DNA of 64,000 bases from Pseudoalteromonas sp. 0303 (GCF_013349995.1 NZ_JABVXF010000020.1:28805-92804), one strand, 5' to 3'. Counted from the first letter of the stretch, positions 17,892 through 27,236 are shown. Numbers and translations: made by a program. Notes: generated from the sequence alone by a model not told the origin.

Positions 17892-20800
17892 TTACTCAGC
17901 ACTTGCTGTGCCTTTTATTTTTTCGCGCATTGATTGCACTAACGTATAAAATAGCGGAACAAGTAAGGTGCCAAAAATGGTTGCAGCTAACATCCCGAAT
18001 AACACGGTAATACCGAGTGATATTCGGCTCCCCGCCCCTGCGCCACTTGCAAACACCAGCGGTAATACGCCAAGTACAAACGATAATGCCGTCATCAATA
18101 CTGCTCTAAAACGTAATCTTGCCGCGTTAAGAGCCGCTTCAAAAATACTTTTGCCTGCAGCGCGTTCTTCCATAGCAAATTCAACAATCAAAATGGCGGT
18201 TTTGGTGGACAGGCCAATCAGTAGCACTAAACCAACCTGTGCATAGATGTTGTTTTCCATGCCAATCACATACAGCGCAAGCATGGCACCAAATAATGCC
18301 AGCGGCACCGCTGCAATGACCGAAAACGGAATTGTCCAACTTTCGTATTGCGCAACCAAGAATAGATACACAAATACTACCGCTAAGCCAAACAAGATTG
18401 GCGCAGTGTTACCCGCTTCAATCTCTTGTTTAGACTGCCCAGCCCACTCATACACATAGCCTGTTGGTAATTGCTCAGCCAACTCTTGCATTGCTTTAAT
18501 GGCATCACCACTAGCATACCCCGCCGCAGGTTGTCCGCTAATGCTTGCACTGCGGTATAAATTAAAGTGCGTTAAGCTTGTAGGACCCAGAATTGGCTCA
18601 AGTTTAGCTAATGTAGTGAGCGGCACCATTGCTCCCTCATCATTACGTACATAGTAGTGCTGTAAGTCTGCGGGGTTTTGGCGAAAACGGCTTTCCGCCT
18701 GCATGATAACGCGGTAAGTACGGCTAAATTGGTTAAAGTCATTAATGTATAACGAGCCTAGCTGCGCCTGCAAGGTTAAGAAAATATCGCTAAGCGCGAC
18801 CCCTTGAGCTTTTGCCTTATTACGGTCAATTTCAAGGAAATACTGTGGCACATTCGCTCTAAATGTACTGTAAACATTTGATAGCTCTGGGCGTTGGTTC
18901 GCTTCATAAATCAGGCCATTTAATACTTGCGCAAGCTCAGCAGGCTCGCGCCCTTCACTGTCTTGTAACCTAAATTCAAAGCCAGCACTTGTACCAAGTC
19001 CAGGTATTGAAGGCGGGTTAAAGGCCATGATTTGCGCATCTGGCATTGCCCAAAACAGCCCCATCAAGCGCGTTAGTACCGCACGTAAACCAAGTTCAGG
19101 GCTAGTTCGTTCTTCCCAGTCTTTAAGTACTACGATACCAAGCGCATTATTAGAACCCGCACCACCGAGTAATGAAAAACCAGAAACCGCAATAAAATCG
19201 GTTGCCGCTGGTTCATTTTTAACAATATCCCCCAGCTTATGCATTACATCTTGGGTACGACCGCTTGCTGCCGCATCAGGTAATTGCACATCAACAAAAA
19301 GAAAGCCTTGGTCTTCTGCTGGTACAAAGCCTGTAGGCACCGTTTTTACCAACCAACCTGCAGCAGCAAAAATAACCACTGCAAACAATGCCATTCTCGC
19401 TGTACGTTTGAGGATAAAGTTAATCACTTTACCGTAACCATTGGTTGAGCGGGTAATGATGTTTTCAAACGGGGCTAGCCATTTAATCGGCTTCATGGCT
19501 TTTTCACTTAACAATAAAGCACACAAAGCAGGGCTTAATGTCAGTGCATTTAAAGATGAAATGAGTACTGCAAATGAAATCGTCACCGAGAATTGTTTAT
19601 AAAGCTCCCCGGTTATTCCCGGCATAAAGCCTACTGGCACAAACACCGCAAGCAATACTAAGGTCGTTGCCACGATTGGCCCCGATACCTGCTCCATCGC
19701 TTTGGTAACCGCTTCTTTAATTGGCAGCTTTTCTTCTTTTAGTATTCGCTCAACGTTTTCAATAACGATAATGGCATCATCTACTACGATACCTATCGCA
19801 AGCACTAAACCAAACAAGGTGATTAAGTTGATGGAGTAATCCATCATCATCATAAACGCGAAAGTCCCCACCAAAGATACCGGAATAGCCACCGTTGGAA
19901 TGAGCGTAGCGCGCCAATTTTGTAAGAATAAAAATACCACTAAAATAACCAAGCCAACCGCTTGGATAAGGGTGACGACCACTTCATCAATCGAGCGATT
20001 GATGAACTCTGTGGTGTCATAAGGAATAGAGTACTCAACGCCATCAGGTAGCTGTTTAGCAAGCTCAGCCATACGTGCTTTTACATCGTTGGCAACTTGC
20101 GTCGCATTCGCTTCTGTTAGCTGATAAATAACAATAAAGGCAGTGTCTTGCTGGTTTAACTTTGCTGTTGTGCTGTAGCTTGCTGCACCTAATTCAATTC
20201 GGGCAATATCGTGCAGGCGCACAAAGTTACCATCTTTGCTCGAGCGAATAATGGTTTGACCAAACTCTTCAGGGGTTTTTAAGCGCCCTTTTGCCTGAAT
20301 CGAATATTCAAATTGCTGGCTCGGTGCTGAGGGGGCAGCCCCTAGTTTACCTGCTGCTACGATAGTATTTTGCTCTTGCAACGCAGCTTGAACCTCTGAC
20401 ACAGTTAAACCCAATGATGCCATTCGATCTGGGCGCAACCACAAGCGCATTGAATAGGTTTGTTCACCCATAACCTCAGCTGATGCAACCCCATTAATAC
20501 GGCCAAGAGGCTCGGTTAAGTAGTTGGTTGCATAGTTGCTTAAGAAAATAGCGTCGATATTTTCTTGATTCGAGTATAAGTTGATACCAAGTAACATCGA
20601 GCTCGATTTTTTCTTAACCGACACACCTTGGCGTTTAACCTCTTCAGGTAAGCCTGCTTCAGCAAGTGCCACACGGTTTTGCACATTAACTTGGGCAATA
20701 TCTGTATCTGTGCCGACTTTAAAATAAACAGTTATGTTGGCCGTGCCGTTATTAGACGATGTTGATTCGATATACATCATATCTTCAACGCCATTAACTT

Positions 20801-21005
20801 GCTCTTCTATGGGCCGGATCACCGACTCTTCGACAATTTGCGCACTTGCACCTGGGTAACTAGCACTAATTTGAACTTGCGGAGGGGTAATTTGCGGATA
20901 CATATTCACTGGCAGCAAGGCCATTGAAATTAAACCCGCAATGGTAATAACAATCGAAATTACCAAGGCAAACTTTGGGCGAGATATAAAAGTTTTACTG
21001 ATCAT
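17892..21005 (-). CDS. RND multidrug efflux permease, AcrB-like
   Basis: Inner-membrane proton-driven exporter of the hydrophobe/amphiphile efflux (HAE-1) type. The 1037-residue length and duplicated twelve-helix plan fit AcrB/MexB. The proton-relay pair is visible in GIVVDDAIIVIENVER and the partner Lys in LIGLSTKTAILIVEFA. The N-terminus has the usual FAxVISI-like helix and NMYPQITPPQVQISASYPGA. It is nine bases downstream of the adaptor gene. No outer-membrane factor or local regulator is adjacent, so it probably uses a TolC encoded elsewhere. The substrate cannot be read from sequence. Confidence 0.95.
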   Translation of the reverse strand: MISKTFISRPKFALVISIVITIAGLISMALLPVNMYPQITPPQVQISASYPGASAQIVEESVIRPIEEQVNGVEDMMYIESTSSNNGTANITVYFKVGTDTDIAQVNVQNRVALAEAGLPEEVKRQGVSVKKKSSSMLLGINLYSNQENIDAIFLSNYATNYLTEPLGRINGVASAEVMGEQTYSMRLWLRPDRMASLGLTVSEVQAALQEQNTIVAAGKLGAAPSAPSQQFEYSIQAKGRLKTPEEFGQTIIRSSKDGNFVRLHDIARIELGAASYSTTAKLNQQDTAFIVIYQLTEANATQVANDVKARMAELAKQLPDGVEYSIPYDTTEFINRSIDEVVVTLIQAVGLVILVVFLFLQNWRATLIPTVAIPVSLVGTFAFMMMMDYSINLITLFGLVLAIGIVVDDAIIVIENVERILKEEKLPIKEAVTKAMEQVSGPIVATTLVLLAVFVPVGFMPGITGELYKQFSVTISFAVLISSLNALTLSPALCALLLSEKAMKPIKWLAPFENIITRSTNGYGKVINFILKRTARMALFAVVIFAAAGWLVKTVPTGFVPAEDQGFLFVDVQLPDAAASGRTQDVMHKLGDIVKNEPAATDFIAVSGFSLLGGAGSNNALGIVVLKDWEERTSPELGLRAVLTRLMGLFWAMPDAQIMAFNPPSIPGLGTSAGFEFRLQDSEGREPAELAQVLNGLIYEANQRPELSNVYSTFRANVPQYFLEIDRNKAKAQGVALSDIFLTLQAQLGSLYINDFNQFSRTYRVIMQAESRFRQNPADLQHYYVRNDEGAMVPLTTLAKLEPILGPTSLTHFNLYRSASISGQPAAGYASGDAIKAMQELAEQLPTGYVYEWAGQSKQEIEAGNTAPILFGLAVVFVYLFLVAQYESWTIPFSVIAAVPLALFGAMLALYVIGMENNIYAQVGLVLLIGLSTKTAILIVEFAMEERAAGKSIFEAALNAARLRFRAVLMTALSFVLGVLPLVFASGAGAGSRISLGITVLFGMLAATIFGTLLVPLFYTLVQSMREKIKGTASAE

Positions 21006-21014
21006 ATCTCACTC

Positions 21015-22217
21015 CTAAGAGTTAGCTTTGCTAGAAATAGTGCCGGTTGTTTCATCGACATTTTTTTCAACTGCTTTCACTTCAGCGCCTTGGCGTACCT
21101 TTTGTAAACCTTCAATAATGACTTTTTCACCGGCCTCTAAGCCTGACTCAACCACCCACATCGCATTAATACGTCGACCCAGTTTAACAATCCGCATAGC
21201 CACTTTATTTTCATCATCAACAACGAGCACAAACTTACCTTGCTGGTTTTCTTGTACCGCTACTTGAGGAATGAGTGCCAAGTCTTGTTTATTGGTGCTT
21301 TCAACGATCAAGGTGACAAATAAGCCCGGCATGACAATGCCATCTGGGTTATCAAAAGCGGCTCTAAGCTCAACCGTGCCTGTATTGCGGTTAATTTTGG
21401 TATCAGCAAAATCAAGTACGCCTTTATCAGCGAAGGTCGAATTATTCGGTAAGCGTAAAGTTAAATCGATAGGCACATCACGAGGGTCTTTATCTGACGG
21501 TGCTTGATGATTTTGACGATAAGAGATGTAGTCAGCTTCTTCAACCTGAAAACTTACATAAATTGGATCAACATCGGTCAGCTCCGCAAGCTCATTGGAT
21601 GATGGCCCAACAATATTACCCACGTCATAGTTCACTTTACCAATACGCCCTGCAAACGGCGCACGAATTTCGGTATAACTTAGATTGAGTTTTGCTTTTT
21701 CAAGTTCAGCTTCTGCGGCTTTAACAGCTGCAGTGGTTTGCTCAAAATTGGTGGTTAGTTTATCGAGGTCTGATTGTGAAATGAAACCTTGCGCAGCCAC
21801 ATCTTTACCACGTTTTAAATCGCGTTCAGCGGCGCCTGCTGCGGCAATTTTACTTTTTAAATCAGCCTCAGCTTCTGACACAGTCGAGCGGTACTCAGAT
21901 GGGTCAATACGCAGTAAGAGCTGATCTTTTTCAACCGATGAGCCTTCATTAAAGTGACGTTCAATGAGTTCACCCTCAACACGGGCCCTAATCGCAACCT
22001 CTTGGAATGCTTCAGTGCGTGCAACAAATTCTCGGTAATTACCAACTTCTTGTGTAACGACATTAAATACTGATACAGCCGGTGGCGGCGTAGCTTGTTG
22101 TTGTGCTTTATCATCTGAACAGCCAACCAATGTGGTTGTTAATGCGACAGAAATTGCAACAAAAGCCAAAGAACGAGATGATTGTTTTGTTATGCGAGCT
22201 GTTTTGCGCATCAGCAT
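21015..22217 (-). CDS. RND efflux periplasmic adaptor lipoprotein, AcrA-like
   Basis: Membrane-fusion protein linking the RND permease to an outer-membrane channel. It has a lipoprotein signal (hydrophobic stretch ending LVGC), a split lipoyl domain (VAIRARVEGELIER and IRAPFAGRIGKVNYDVG), an alpha-helical hairpin between them (about 100-160), and beta-barrel and proximal domains. The ATG at 22217 is chosen because AAGGAG lies seven bases before it; the longer frame from 22265 would put 16 odd residues ahead of the signal. Total 400 residues, as in AcrA (397). Confidence 0.94.
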   Translation of the reverse strand: MLMRKTARITKQSSRSLAFVAISVALTTTLVGCSDDKAQQQATPPPAVSVFNVVTQEVGNYREFVARTEAFQEVAIRARVEGELIERHFNEGSSVEKDQLLLRIDPSEYRSTVSEAEADLKSKIAAAGAAERDLKRGKDVAAQGFISQSDLDKLTTNFEQTTAAVKAAEAELEKAKLNLSYTEIRAPFAGRIGKVNYDVGNIVGPSSNELAELTDVDPIYVSFQVEEADYISYRQNHQAPSDKDPRDVPIDLTLRLPNNSTFADKGVLDFADTKINRNTGTVELRAAFDNPDGIVMPGLFVTLIVESTNKQDLALIPQVAVQENQQGKFVLVVDDENKVAMRIVKLGRRINAMWVVESGLEAGEKVIIEGLQKVRQGAEVKAVEKNVDETTGTISSKANS

Positions 22218-22475
22218 ATATTTACTCCTTGTAGCGCGACTTAAAGCTAAGTCTAGTCGTGTCATGGGATTTTGCGAAAGTATCTAACTAATCACAAAAT
22301 CAAACTAGCGATGAACTAGCATCTTTGTTTTAAAAATATACACCAATTTGTAACTAAATATATGACAAGGTTACCCATTTTTGGAAAATATAATGATTCC
22401 TTGCGACACATCAGCAATTCTTTACTTAGTTGTAATTAACTCGTAAGCTCTAACAAACAGGTCAGAGGAGTTACC
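22218..22475. other. Divergent upstream region, RND pump / crotonase
   Basis: 258 AT-rich bases. A short direct repeat of AACTAGC separated by four bases (about 22302-22319) is visible, but no operator can be named. AGAGGAG precedes the crotonase ATG. Nothing else recognised. Confidence 0.4.
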
Positions 22476-23267
22476 ATGATAAAACTAGAAATAAAACAAC
22501 AAGTCGCATGGGTTAGCCTTGCTCGTCCCGAGAAACAAAATGCACTCAGTTTTGCCATGTTTGTCGAGCTTTCAAACGTAATCAAAAAAATTAAACGTGA
22601 TCGCAGTTTGCGTGCGGTGGTTATCTCTGGCGAAGGCGAACACTTTTGCTCTGGACTGGATGTTGCTGCGGTGATGAAAAAGCCAAGCAATATCATCAAG
22701 CTTTTATTCAAGTGGTTACCAGGAAACCAAAACTTAGCGCAAAAAGTAGTGCTAGGTTGGCAAGACTTAAGTATTCCGGTGATTGCAAAAGTGACCGGGC
22801 ACTGCTTTGGTGGCGGTATGCAAATCGCACTTGGTGCTGATTACCGCATCGTCGATAAAAACGCTAAATTAGCGATCATGGAAGCTCGTTGGGGCTTATG
22901 CCCTGATATGGGGGCTAACGTGGTGCTTGCAGGTTTAATGAAGCGTGACCAAGCACTTTGGTTAGCAAGTCATGCAGGGCCTGTCTCTGCTGAAGATGCT
23001 AAGGAGTATGGCTTAGTTACACAACTCACTGATGACGTTGATAAACAAACCGATGCTGTACTAGAAACCCTCATGGCGCGTTCGCCAGATACCTTGGCAG
23101 CAATTAAACGAATTACTCAGCAAAGCTACCGTTCACAGCAGCGTAAAATTCTCGCTAAAGAAACCTGGAGTCAAATTCGCTTACTGATGAACCCTAATAC
23201 TAAAAAGGCGATTGCAAAGGCGAAAGGTGCAGAGGATATTCAATTTAATAATGCCAAATCATGGTAA
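22476..23267 (+). CDS. Enoyl-CoA hydratase/isomerase (crotonase) family protein
   Basis: A 263-residue crotonase-fold enzyme acting on a CoA thioester. The two oxyanion-hole segments are present: GEGEHFCSGLDVAAV (about 51-65) and GHCFGGGMQIALGADYRI (about 108-125). The acid position lies in MEARWGLCPDMGANV, a form seen in many unassigned crotonases. Without a partner dehydrogenase or thiolase nearby, the exact reaction cannot be stated. Good ribosome-binding site (AGAGGAG). It stands alone; an inverted repeat follows it. Confidence 0.88.
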   Translation: MIKLEIKQQVAWVSLARPEKQNALSFAMFVELSNVIKKIKRDRSLRAVVISGEGEHFCSGLDVAAVMKKPSNIIKLLFKWLPGNQNLAQKVVLGWQDLSIPVIAKVTGHCFGGGMQIALGADYRIVDKNAKLAIMEARWGLCPDMGANVVLAGLMKRDQALWLASHAGPVSAEDAKEYGLVTQLTDDVDKQTDAVLETLMARSPDTLAAIKRITQQSYRSQQRKILAKETWSQIRLLMNPNTKKAIAKAKGAEDIQFNNAKSW

Positions 23268-23280
23268 GCTAAAGTCGCAT

Positions 23281-23314
23281 AGTACAACTGACAAGGGTAT
23301 GATGTAGTTGTACT
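23281..23314. promoter_or_regulatory. 9-bp inverted repeat upstream of lrgA/cidA-like gene
   Basis: AGTACAACT (23281-23289) is mirrored by AGTTGTACT (23306-23314), with a 16-base loop, 23 bases before the CidA/LrgA-like ATG. It could be an operator for the holin-like operon or a weak terminator of the crotonase gene (only TTATT follows). Confidence 0.5.
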
Positions 23315-23336
23315 TTATTCGCAATTATCCTGACTT

Positions 23337-23690
23337 ATGAAATACCTTATCAGTAGTGTCATTATTCTTACCTGCTTAGCCGTTGCCAAGTTTTTAACGG
23401 CTTTGCTTGAAAGCTCTTTCCCTGCCCCATTACTCGGTATGGTGTTACTGCTCGTGCTACTATTAACGGGCCTCGTAAAAGAACAACATTTAAAACCAAC
23501 AGCCAGCCCTTTACTTAATTACATGCCGTTGTTCTTCATCCCTGCAGGGGTTGGCATTATTGAGCACCTAGGTTTAATTTCGCAGAACTGGCCTTTATTA
23601 CTAACTATTTTTATTGTCGTGCCGCTGAGTAGTGTTGTACTCATAGGCGCTGTTATCGCTTATTTTAAGGGCCGCGAAAATGACAGTTAG
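23337..23690 (+). CDS. CidA/LrgA family holin-like membrane protein
   Basis: A 117-residue protein of four membrane helices with the family signature FPAPLLGMVLLLVLLLTG and FFIPAGVGIIEHLG. In Gram-positives CidA/LrgA proteins are holin-like and modulate murein hydrolase export and lysis; in Proteobacteria the role is unclear, with pyruvate or glycolate transport shown for some relatives. It overlaps the LrgB-like gene by 11 bases, the standard two-gene arrangement. Confidence 0.92.
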   Translation: MKYLISSVIILTCLAVAKFLTALLESSFPAPLLGMVLLLVLLLTGLVKEQHLKPTASPLLNYMPLFFIPAGVGIIEHLGLISQNWPLLLTIFIVVPLSSVVLIGAVIAYFKGRENDS

Positions 23691-24390
23691 TTTATGGTGG
23701 CTCTGCGTTCCGTGCATTATTGCGCTTTTCTTAGTACTGCGTTTTTTAAACGCGAAAACCCAGTATGCCACTGCCAAAGCGCTTAGTAATCCTGTGTGCT
23801 GGGCAATTATATTAACTGCAGCCTTGTTAGTAGCACTAAAGCTTCCTTATGAGCCTTTTGCCGAGCACAGTAAAGTTTTAAGCTGGTTGCTTGAGCCTGC
23901 CATTGTGGCATTGGCTTTACCGCTTTATCAGCAATTTATCCATGTCAAAAAGAACCTGCTGCTAATCCTCATAAGTTGTAGCTTAGGGGTGATCAATGCC
24001 ACCTTGGTCGCCTCGCTAATATGTTATTTTTTTGCAGCCCCTGCTCAGCTAAGCGCATCCCTAGCAAGTTTATCTGTAACAACACCCATCACCTTGTTAG
24101 TAACAGAGTCACTAGGCGGCATCCCTTCTTTAGCAGCAGCCATGGTGATTTTTATTGGCGTACTTGGGGCTATATTTGGTAATTTGATTTTCTGGCTTAT
24201 CAATATCCGCAATGCCCAAGCAAAAGGTGTTGCCATTGGTACCGCTTGCCATGCCATTGGCACAGCATCACTGATTAGTGATCAGCCAAAAGCAGGTGCC
24301 TTTGCCTCTGTGGCGATGGCATTAAGTGCGCTTCTCAGCGCTATAATAGTGCCGATACTCTATCCTGTTATTCAGCATGTTCTGGTATAG
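23680..24390 (+). CDS. CidB/LrgB family membrane protein
   Basis: A 236-residue integral membrane protein with about seven to eight helices. It carries the LrgB-family segments SLSVTTPITLLVTESLGG and GTACHAIGTASLISDQ, which include conserved small and polar residues of the transport core. Translationally coupled to the CidA/LrgA-like gene (11-base overlap). The pair probably forms one membrane complex; its cargo here is not known. Length equals the family norm (about 230). Confidence 0.93.
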   Translation: MTVSLWWLCVPCIIALFLVLRFLNAKTQYATAKALSNPVCWAIILTAALLVALKLPYEPFAEHSKVLSWLLEPAIVALALPLYQQFIHVKKNLLLILISCSLGVINATLVASLICYFFAAPAQLSASLASLSVTTPITLLVTESLGGIPSLAAAMVIFIGVLGAIFGNLIFWLINIRNAQAKGVAIGTACHAIGTASLISDQPKAGAFASVAMALSALLSAIIVPILYPVIQHVLV

Positions 24391-24423
24391 TCAGAATTCG
24401 CAGTAACCTTGTTAGGAAAACAC

Positions 24424-25263
24424 ATGATTGACTCAGAAATTCAGCAAGTCGAAAAATACTACAATCTGATTATGGAATATTTGGTCACCTACAGTATGCA
24501 AATTTTAGGTGCCATCTTAATTCTATTTATTGGTTTATGGATTGCGCAAAAAGTATCGAATATGGTTGCTGGCCTCATGCAGCGTCACAATATCGATATC
24601 ACCCTCACCAACTTTGTCAGTAATGTCATCAAAGTATTGCTGATCATCATGTTCTTGGTTATTGCCCTTGGCAAAATTGGTATAAGCGTGACCCCATTTG
24701 TCGCTGCCATTGGTGCAGCATCACTCGGTGCTGGTTTAGCAATGCAAGGCATGCTTTCAAACTACGGTGCGGGCCTTGCCATCATTGCAACAAGGCCATT
24801 TGTTGTTGGCGATACTATTGAAGTAAAAGGCGTGAGTGGGCAAGTTAAAACCATTGAGCTTGGTCACACAATTCTGATTAACGAAGAAAAAGTCGAAATC
24901 ACCATTCCTAACAAACATATTGTTGGTGAAATTTTACATAACTCGTTTAGCTATTCATTAGTTAAAGGTGAAATAGACATCGCTTATGATGCCAATGCAG
25001 ATCTCGCTATTGAGCTTATCGAAAAAGTGTTAGACGAGCATGAACTAGTTAGTGACTCTCCTCATGCACAAGTCGGTATTGAGCGTTTTGCTGAGAGCGG
25101 TGTTACCTTGAGCTATCGCTTTTGGGTGCCAACCACCAAAATTATTGAGACCAAATTAGCGGTGAACCGCAATGTATTTAAAGCAATTCAAGGGGCGGAT
25201 ATCGAAATTCCTTTCCCACAACGAATTGTTACCCTCAATCAAACTAATGATAAAGGCGCTTAA
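24424..25263 (+). CDS. mscS: Small-conductance mechanosensitive channel, MscS family
   Basis: MscS opens under membrane tension to release solutes on hypo-osmotic shock. The 279-residue length is close to E. coli MscS (286). The pore-lining helix reads SLGAGLAMQGMLSNYGAGLAI with Gly/Ala packing, followed by the beta-domain start RPFVVGDTIEVKGVSGQV. The ATG at 24424 has AGGA seven to eight bases upstream; an in-frame TTG at 24409 is less likely. It ends in a strong terminator that overlaps its stop codon. It fits the osmotic theme of the nearby bet genes but is a separate unit. Confidence 0.93.
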   Translation: MIDSEIQQVEKYYNLIMEYLVTYSMQILGAILILFIGLWIAQKVSNMVAGLMQRHNIDITLTNFVSNVIKVLLIIMFLVIALGKIGISVTPFVAAIGAASLGAGLAMQGMLSNYGAGLAIIATRPFVVGDTIEVKGVSGQVKTIELGHTILINEEKVEITIPNKHIVGEILHNSFSYSLVKGEIDIAYDANADLAIELIEKVLDEHELVSDSPHAQVGIERFAESGVTLSYRFWVPTTKIIETKLAVNRNVFKAIQGADIEIPFPQRIVTLNQTNDKGA

Positions 25264-25276
25264 TAGCGCCTTTTTT
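25252..25276 (+). terminator. Terminator overlapping mscS stop codon
   Basis: Stem AAAGGCGCT/AGCGCCTTT with loop TAAT (arms 25252-25260 and 25265-25273) and a T run to 25276. The mscS stop codon is at the stem-loop junction. Confidence 0.9.
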
Positions 25277-25294
25277 GCAGCTCGTCGACAGAGA

Positions 25295-25349
25295 TTGTGT
25301 TTGTTCAAAAGATTGTAGTACAATTTAAATGATAACAATTACTATCATC
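25295..25349 (+). promoter_or_regulatory. Promoter with Fur-box-like operator for the PepSY gene
   Basis: TTGTGT (25295-25300) and TACAAT (25319-25324), 18 bases apart, form a plausible sigma-70 promoter. Directly downstream, about 25328-25349, is TGATAAC-A-ATTACTATCA, an imperfect palindrome close to the Fur consensus (GATAATGATAATCATTATC). It would overlap the transcription start and repress under iron excess. Confidence 0.75.
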
Positions 25350-25373
25350 AATTAACGTCGGGCTATTTTTACC

Positions 25374-26516
25374 ATGAGTAAACGTCTTTGGTTCCAACTA
25401 CATGGTTGGTTTTCGCTCCCAGTATGGGTGCTATTTTGCTTTATTTGCGTCACAGGTACTGTGTCGGTTATTAGCCATGAGCTTACTTGGCTGACCAACA
25501 GTGAAGCACGAGCAAACAACCCAAATGATTTACCAGCACTTGGTGTTGATCAAGTTATTAATAGCGTTGAAAAAGCCTACCCGACTGCCGATGTAATGAG
25601 TGTACTTACTTATGAGCCTTACTTGGTTAATGCGGTTATTTTCACTGATACCGACAAACCTTATGCTGTAGCTTACGTCAATCAATACACCGGCGAAGTA
25701 CAAGCGGTTAATGACACTATCTCATTCATTGAATTTATGCGTACCCTACACGGCTGGCTATTCTTCCCTTGGCAAGAAGGTTACAGCGTAGGTTACTACC
25801 TCGTCAGCGCCATGGCTTTTGTCCTTTTAGGTGCACTAGTAACAGGCTTAGTGATTTATAAAAACTTTTGGCGTGCATTTAGCCAGCCAAAACTACGTTT
25901 TAATCAAGGTAAAAAAACCTTTCTAAAAGATTTACATACCTTAAGTGGCGTTTGGTCAATTTGGTTTATGGCAGTAATGGCACTAACAGGCCTGTGGTAT
26001 TTAGTGCAAGCCATCATGTGGCATAACGAAATAGACATAGAAGAGCACGCACCGCTCGTGGCGGTTTCAACTTTACCTGCGGATAAACAAACACCGCCAA
26101 CCGATTTAAAAGCGGCACTGGCTATTACCAAAGAGAAATACCCAGATTTCAAACCTAGCTATGTGATGCTGCCAGAGCATAACCGTGGCATGTTTAATAT
26201 CATGGGCAGTGGCGATACTATTTTCTACGATAACTACGCTTACTCAACCTCAATCAATCCTTGGACGGGTGAAATTGCAGCAAGCAAAAGCCCAGAAACC
26301 ATGTCGGGATTACTCACCCTTTCACATATCGCCGATCCGCTGCATTACGGTAATATTGGCGGTCTGTGGACAAAGGTTATTTGGTTTATCTTTGGTTTAA
26401 TTTTAAGTGGTATGTCGATCACTGGCTTTATGATGTACGCCGCAAAATTAGTAAATAACAAACCTGTAAAAGCGCGCCAATCAGCGCCAGTAAATAACGT
26501 TCAGGAGGCAAACTAA
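25374..26516 (+). CDS. PepSY-associated transmembrane protein, probable iron-linked reductase
   Basis: A 380-residue protein with the PepSY-TM plan: an N-terminal helix (about 12-33), a periplasmic PepSY region (INSVEKAYPTADVMS, then YVNQYTGEVQAVND), helices around 140-165 and 190-212, a second periplasmic PepSY region (NPWTGEIAASKSPETM) and a final helix near 340-365. Conserved His residues sit near the membrane edges (LHGWLFFPWQEG, DLHTLSG, HIADPLHYG). Relatives occur in siderophore uptake loci and some are ferric-siderophore reductases. A Fur-box-like operator supports an iron role here; the reductase activity is inferred. Confidence 0.85.
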   Translation: MSKRLWFQLHGWFSLPVWVLFCFICVTGTVSVISHELTWLTNSEARANNPNDLPALGVDQVINSVEKAYPTADVMSVLTYEPYLVNAVIFTDTDKPYAVAYVNQYTGEVQAVNDTISFIEFMRTLHGWLFFPWQEGYSVGYYLVSAMAFVLLGALVTGLVIYKNFWRAFSQPKLRFNQGKKTFLKDLHTLSGVWSIWFMAVMALTGLWYLVQAIMWHNEIDIEEHAPLVAVSTLPADKQTPPTDLKAALAITKEKYPDFKPSYVMLPEHNRGMFNIMGSGDTIFYDNYAYSTSINPWTGEIAASKSPETMSGLLTLSHIADPLHYGNIGGLWTKVIWFIFGLILSGMSITGFMMYAAKLVNNKPVKARQSAPVNNVQEAN

Positions 26517-26986
26517 TGGCTCGTTTACAAGCAACTTGGTGGCAGCGTAAAAAGTATGTTTTACATGCTGTGGTACTGGCTTTACCTGTATGGTTCATTT
26601 ATCATTCATTGAACCCTCAGTTTCCTGCACTTTGGCAAGAGCAACAAGCGGGCGAATTTAAAATCGCCCCGATGCCGCTAAATGAAGATGCCCCGTACTC
26701 ACACCACAATGAGTATGTGAAAGATTTCTTTATCGCCTTTAATCAAGGTGACATAAGCAATGTTCGTCAGGCGTATTTAAACATTGGCCAAGCGCCTTTA
26801 GCACTAACAGAGTTTGCTAAAGATGAAGAAGGCATAATGCATGGCACCAATCATGGTCAGCACGCCCACGCGATAGCTCCTAAAACCATCTCAGCAGATG
26901 ATAAACTGTGGATCACAATACAAACTTGGCAAGGCCAACTGCATACCCTCAAATGGGATATTCCCAGCCAGTTTATTACTCAATAA
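26516..26986 (+). CDS. Unknown single-pass periplasmic protein in the PepSY operon
   Basis: Not recognised. A 156-residue protein with one N-terminal membrane helix (about 13-30, after a basic WWQRKKY start) and a periplasmic domain. The domain has a His-rich stretch (HGTNHGQHAHA, about 111-121) and an earlier HH pair (SHHNEYVKDFF), suggesting metal binding. Its ATG overlaps the last base of the PepSY gene (TAATG), so the two are translationally coupled and probably share the Fur control. It may be an accessory subunit for the PepSY protein. A strong terminator follows. Confidence 0.75.
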   Translation: MARLQATWWQRKKYVLHAVVLALPVWFIYHSLNPQFPALWQEQQAGEFKIAPMPLNEDAPYSHHNEYVKDFFIAFNQGDISNVRQAYLNIGQAPLALTEFAKDEEGIMHGTNHGQHAHAIAPKTISADDKLWITIQTWQGQLHTLKWDIPSQFITQ

Positions 26987-26992
26987 CATCCG

Positions 26993-27019
26993 AAAAGCCA
27001 CTCACTGAGTGGCTTTTTT
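26993..27019 (+). terminator. Terminator of the PepSY operon
   Basis: AAAAGCCACTC pairs with GAGTGGCTTTTTT around 26993-27019 with a tight loop and a clear T run. Confidence 0.9.
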
Positions 27020-27061
27020 GTATCTCAGCTAAACACTAAAGTCCCTTCCAAAACAGTCAAA

Positions 27062-27088
27062 GGTAAAATTTTTGTTAATTATTTTACC
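27062..27088. promoter_or_regulatory. Inverted repeat upstream of arabinanase gene, possible operator
   Basis: GGTAAAAT (27062-27069) and ATTTTACC (27081-27088) form an 8-bp inverted repeat with an 11-base AT-rich spacer, flanked by AAAGG and CCTTT at nearly symmetric distances. It lies about 150 bases before the gene. Which regulator binds is unknown. Confidence 0.4.
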
Positions 27089-27236
27089 GATCACCTTTAC
27101 AAATGTAATAATATAATAAAGTATTATAAATAGTTTTCATTTGCACTAATCCTCTTAAGAGAGTTGGTGTTGATCAAAACTCATCCAAGGAGCAGAACAC
27201 ACAAGGAAAGCTCAATAACAATGATTTGGAGACACA

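Noticed and set aside
17892..22217. Tripartite efflux operon with its own regulator
   Set aside because: Only adaptor and permease are present; neither neighbour is a TetR/MarR-type regulator or an outer-membrane factor.
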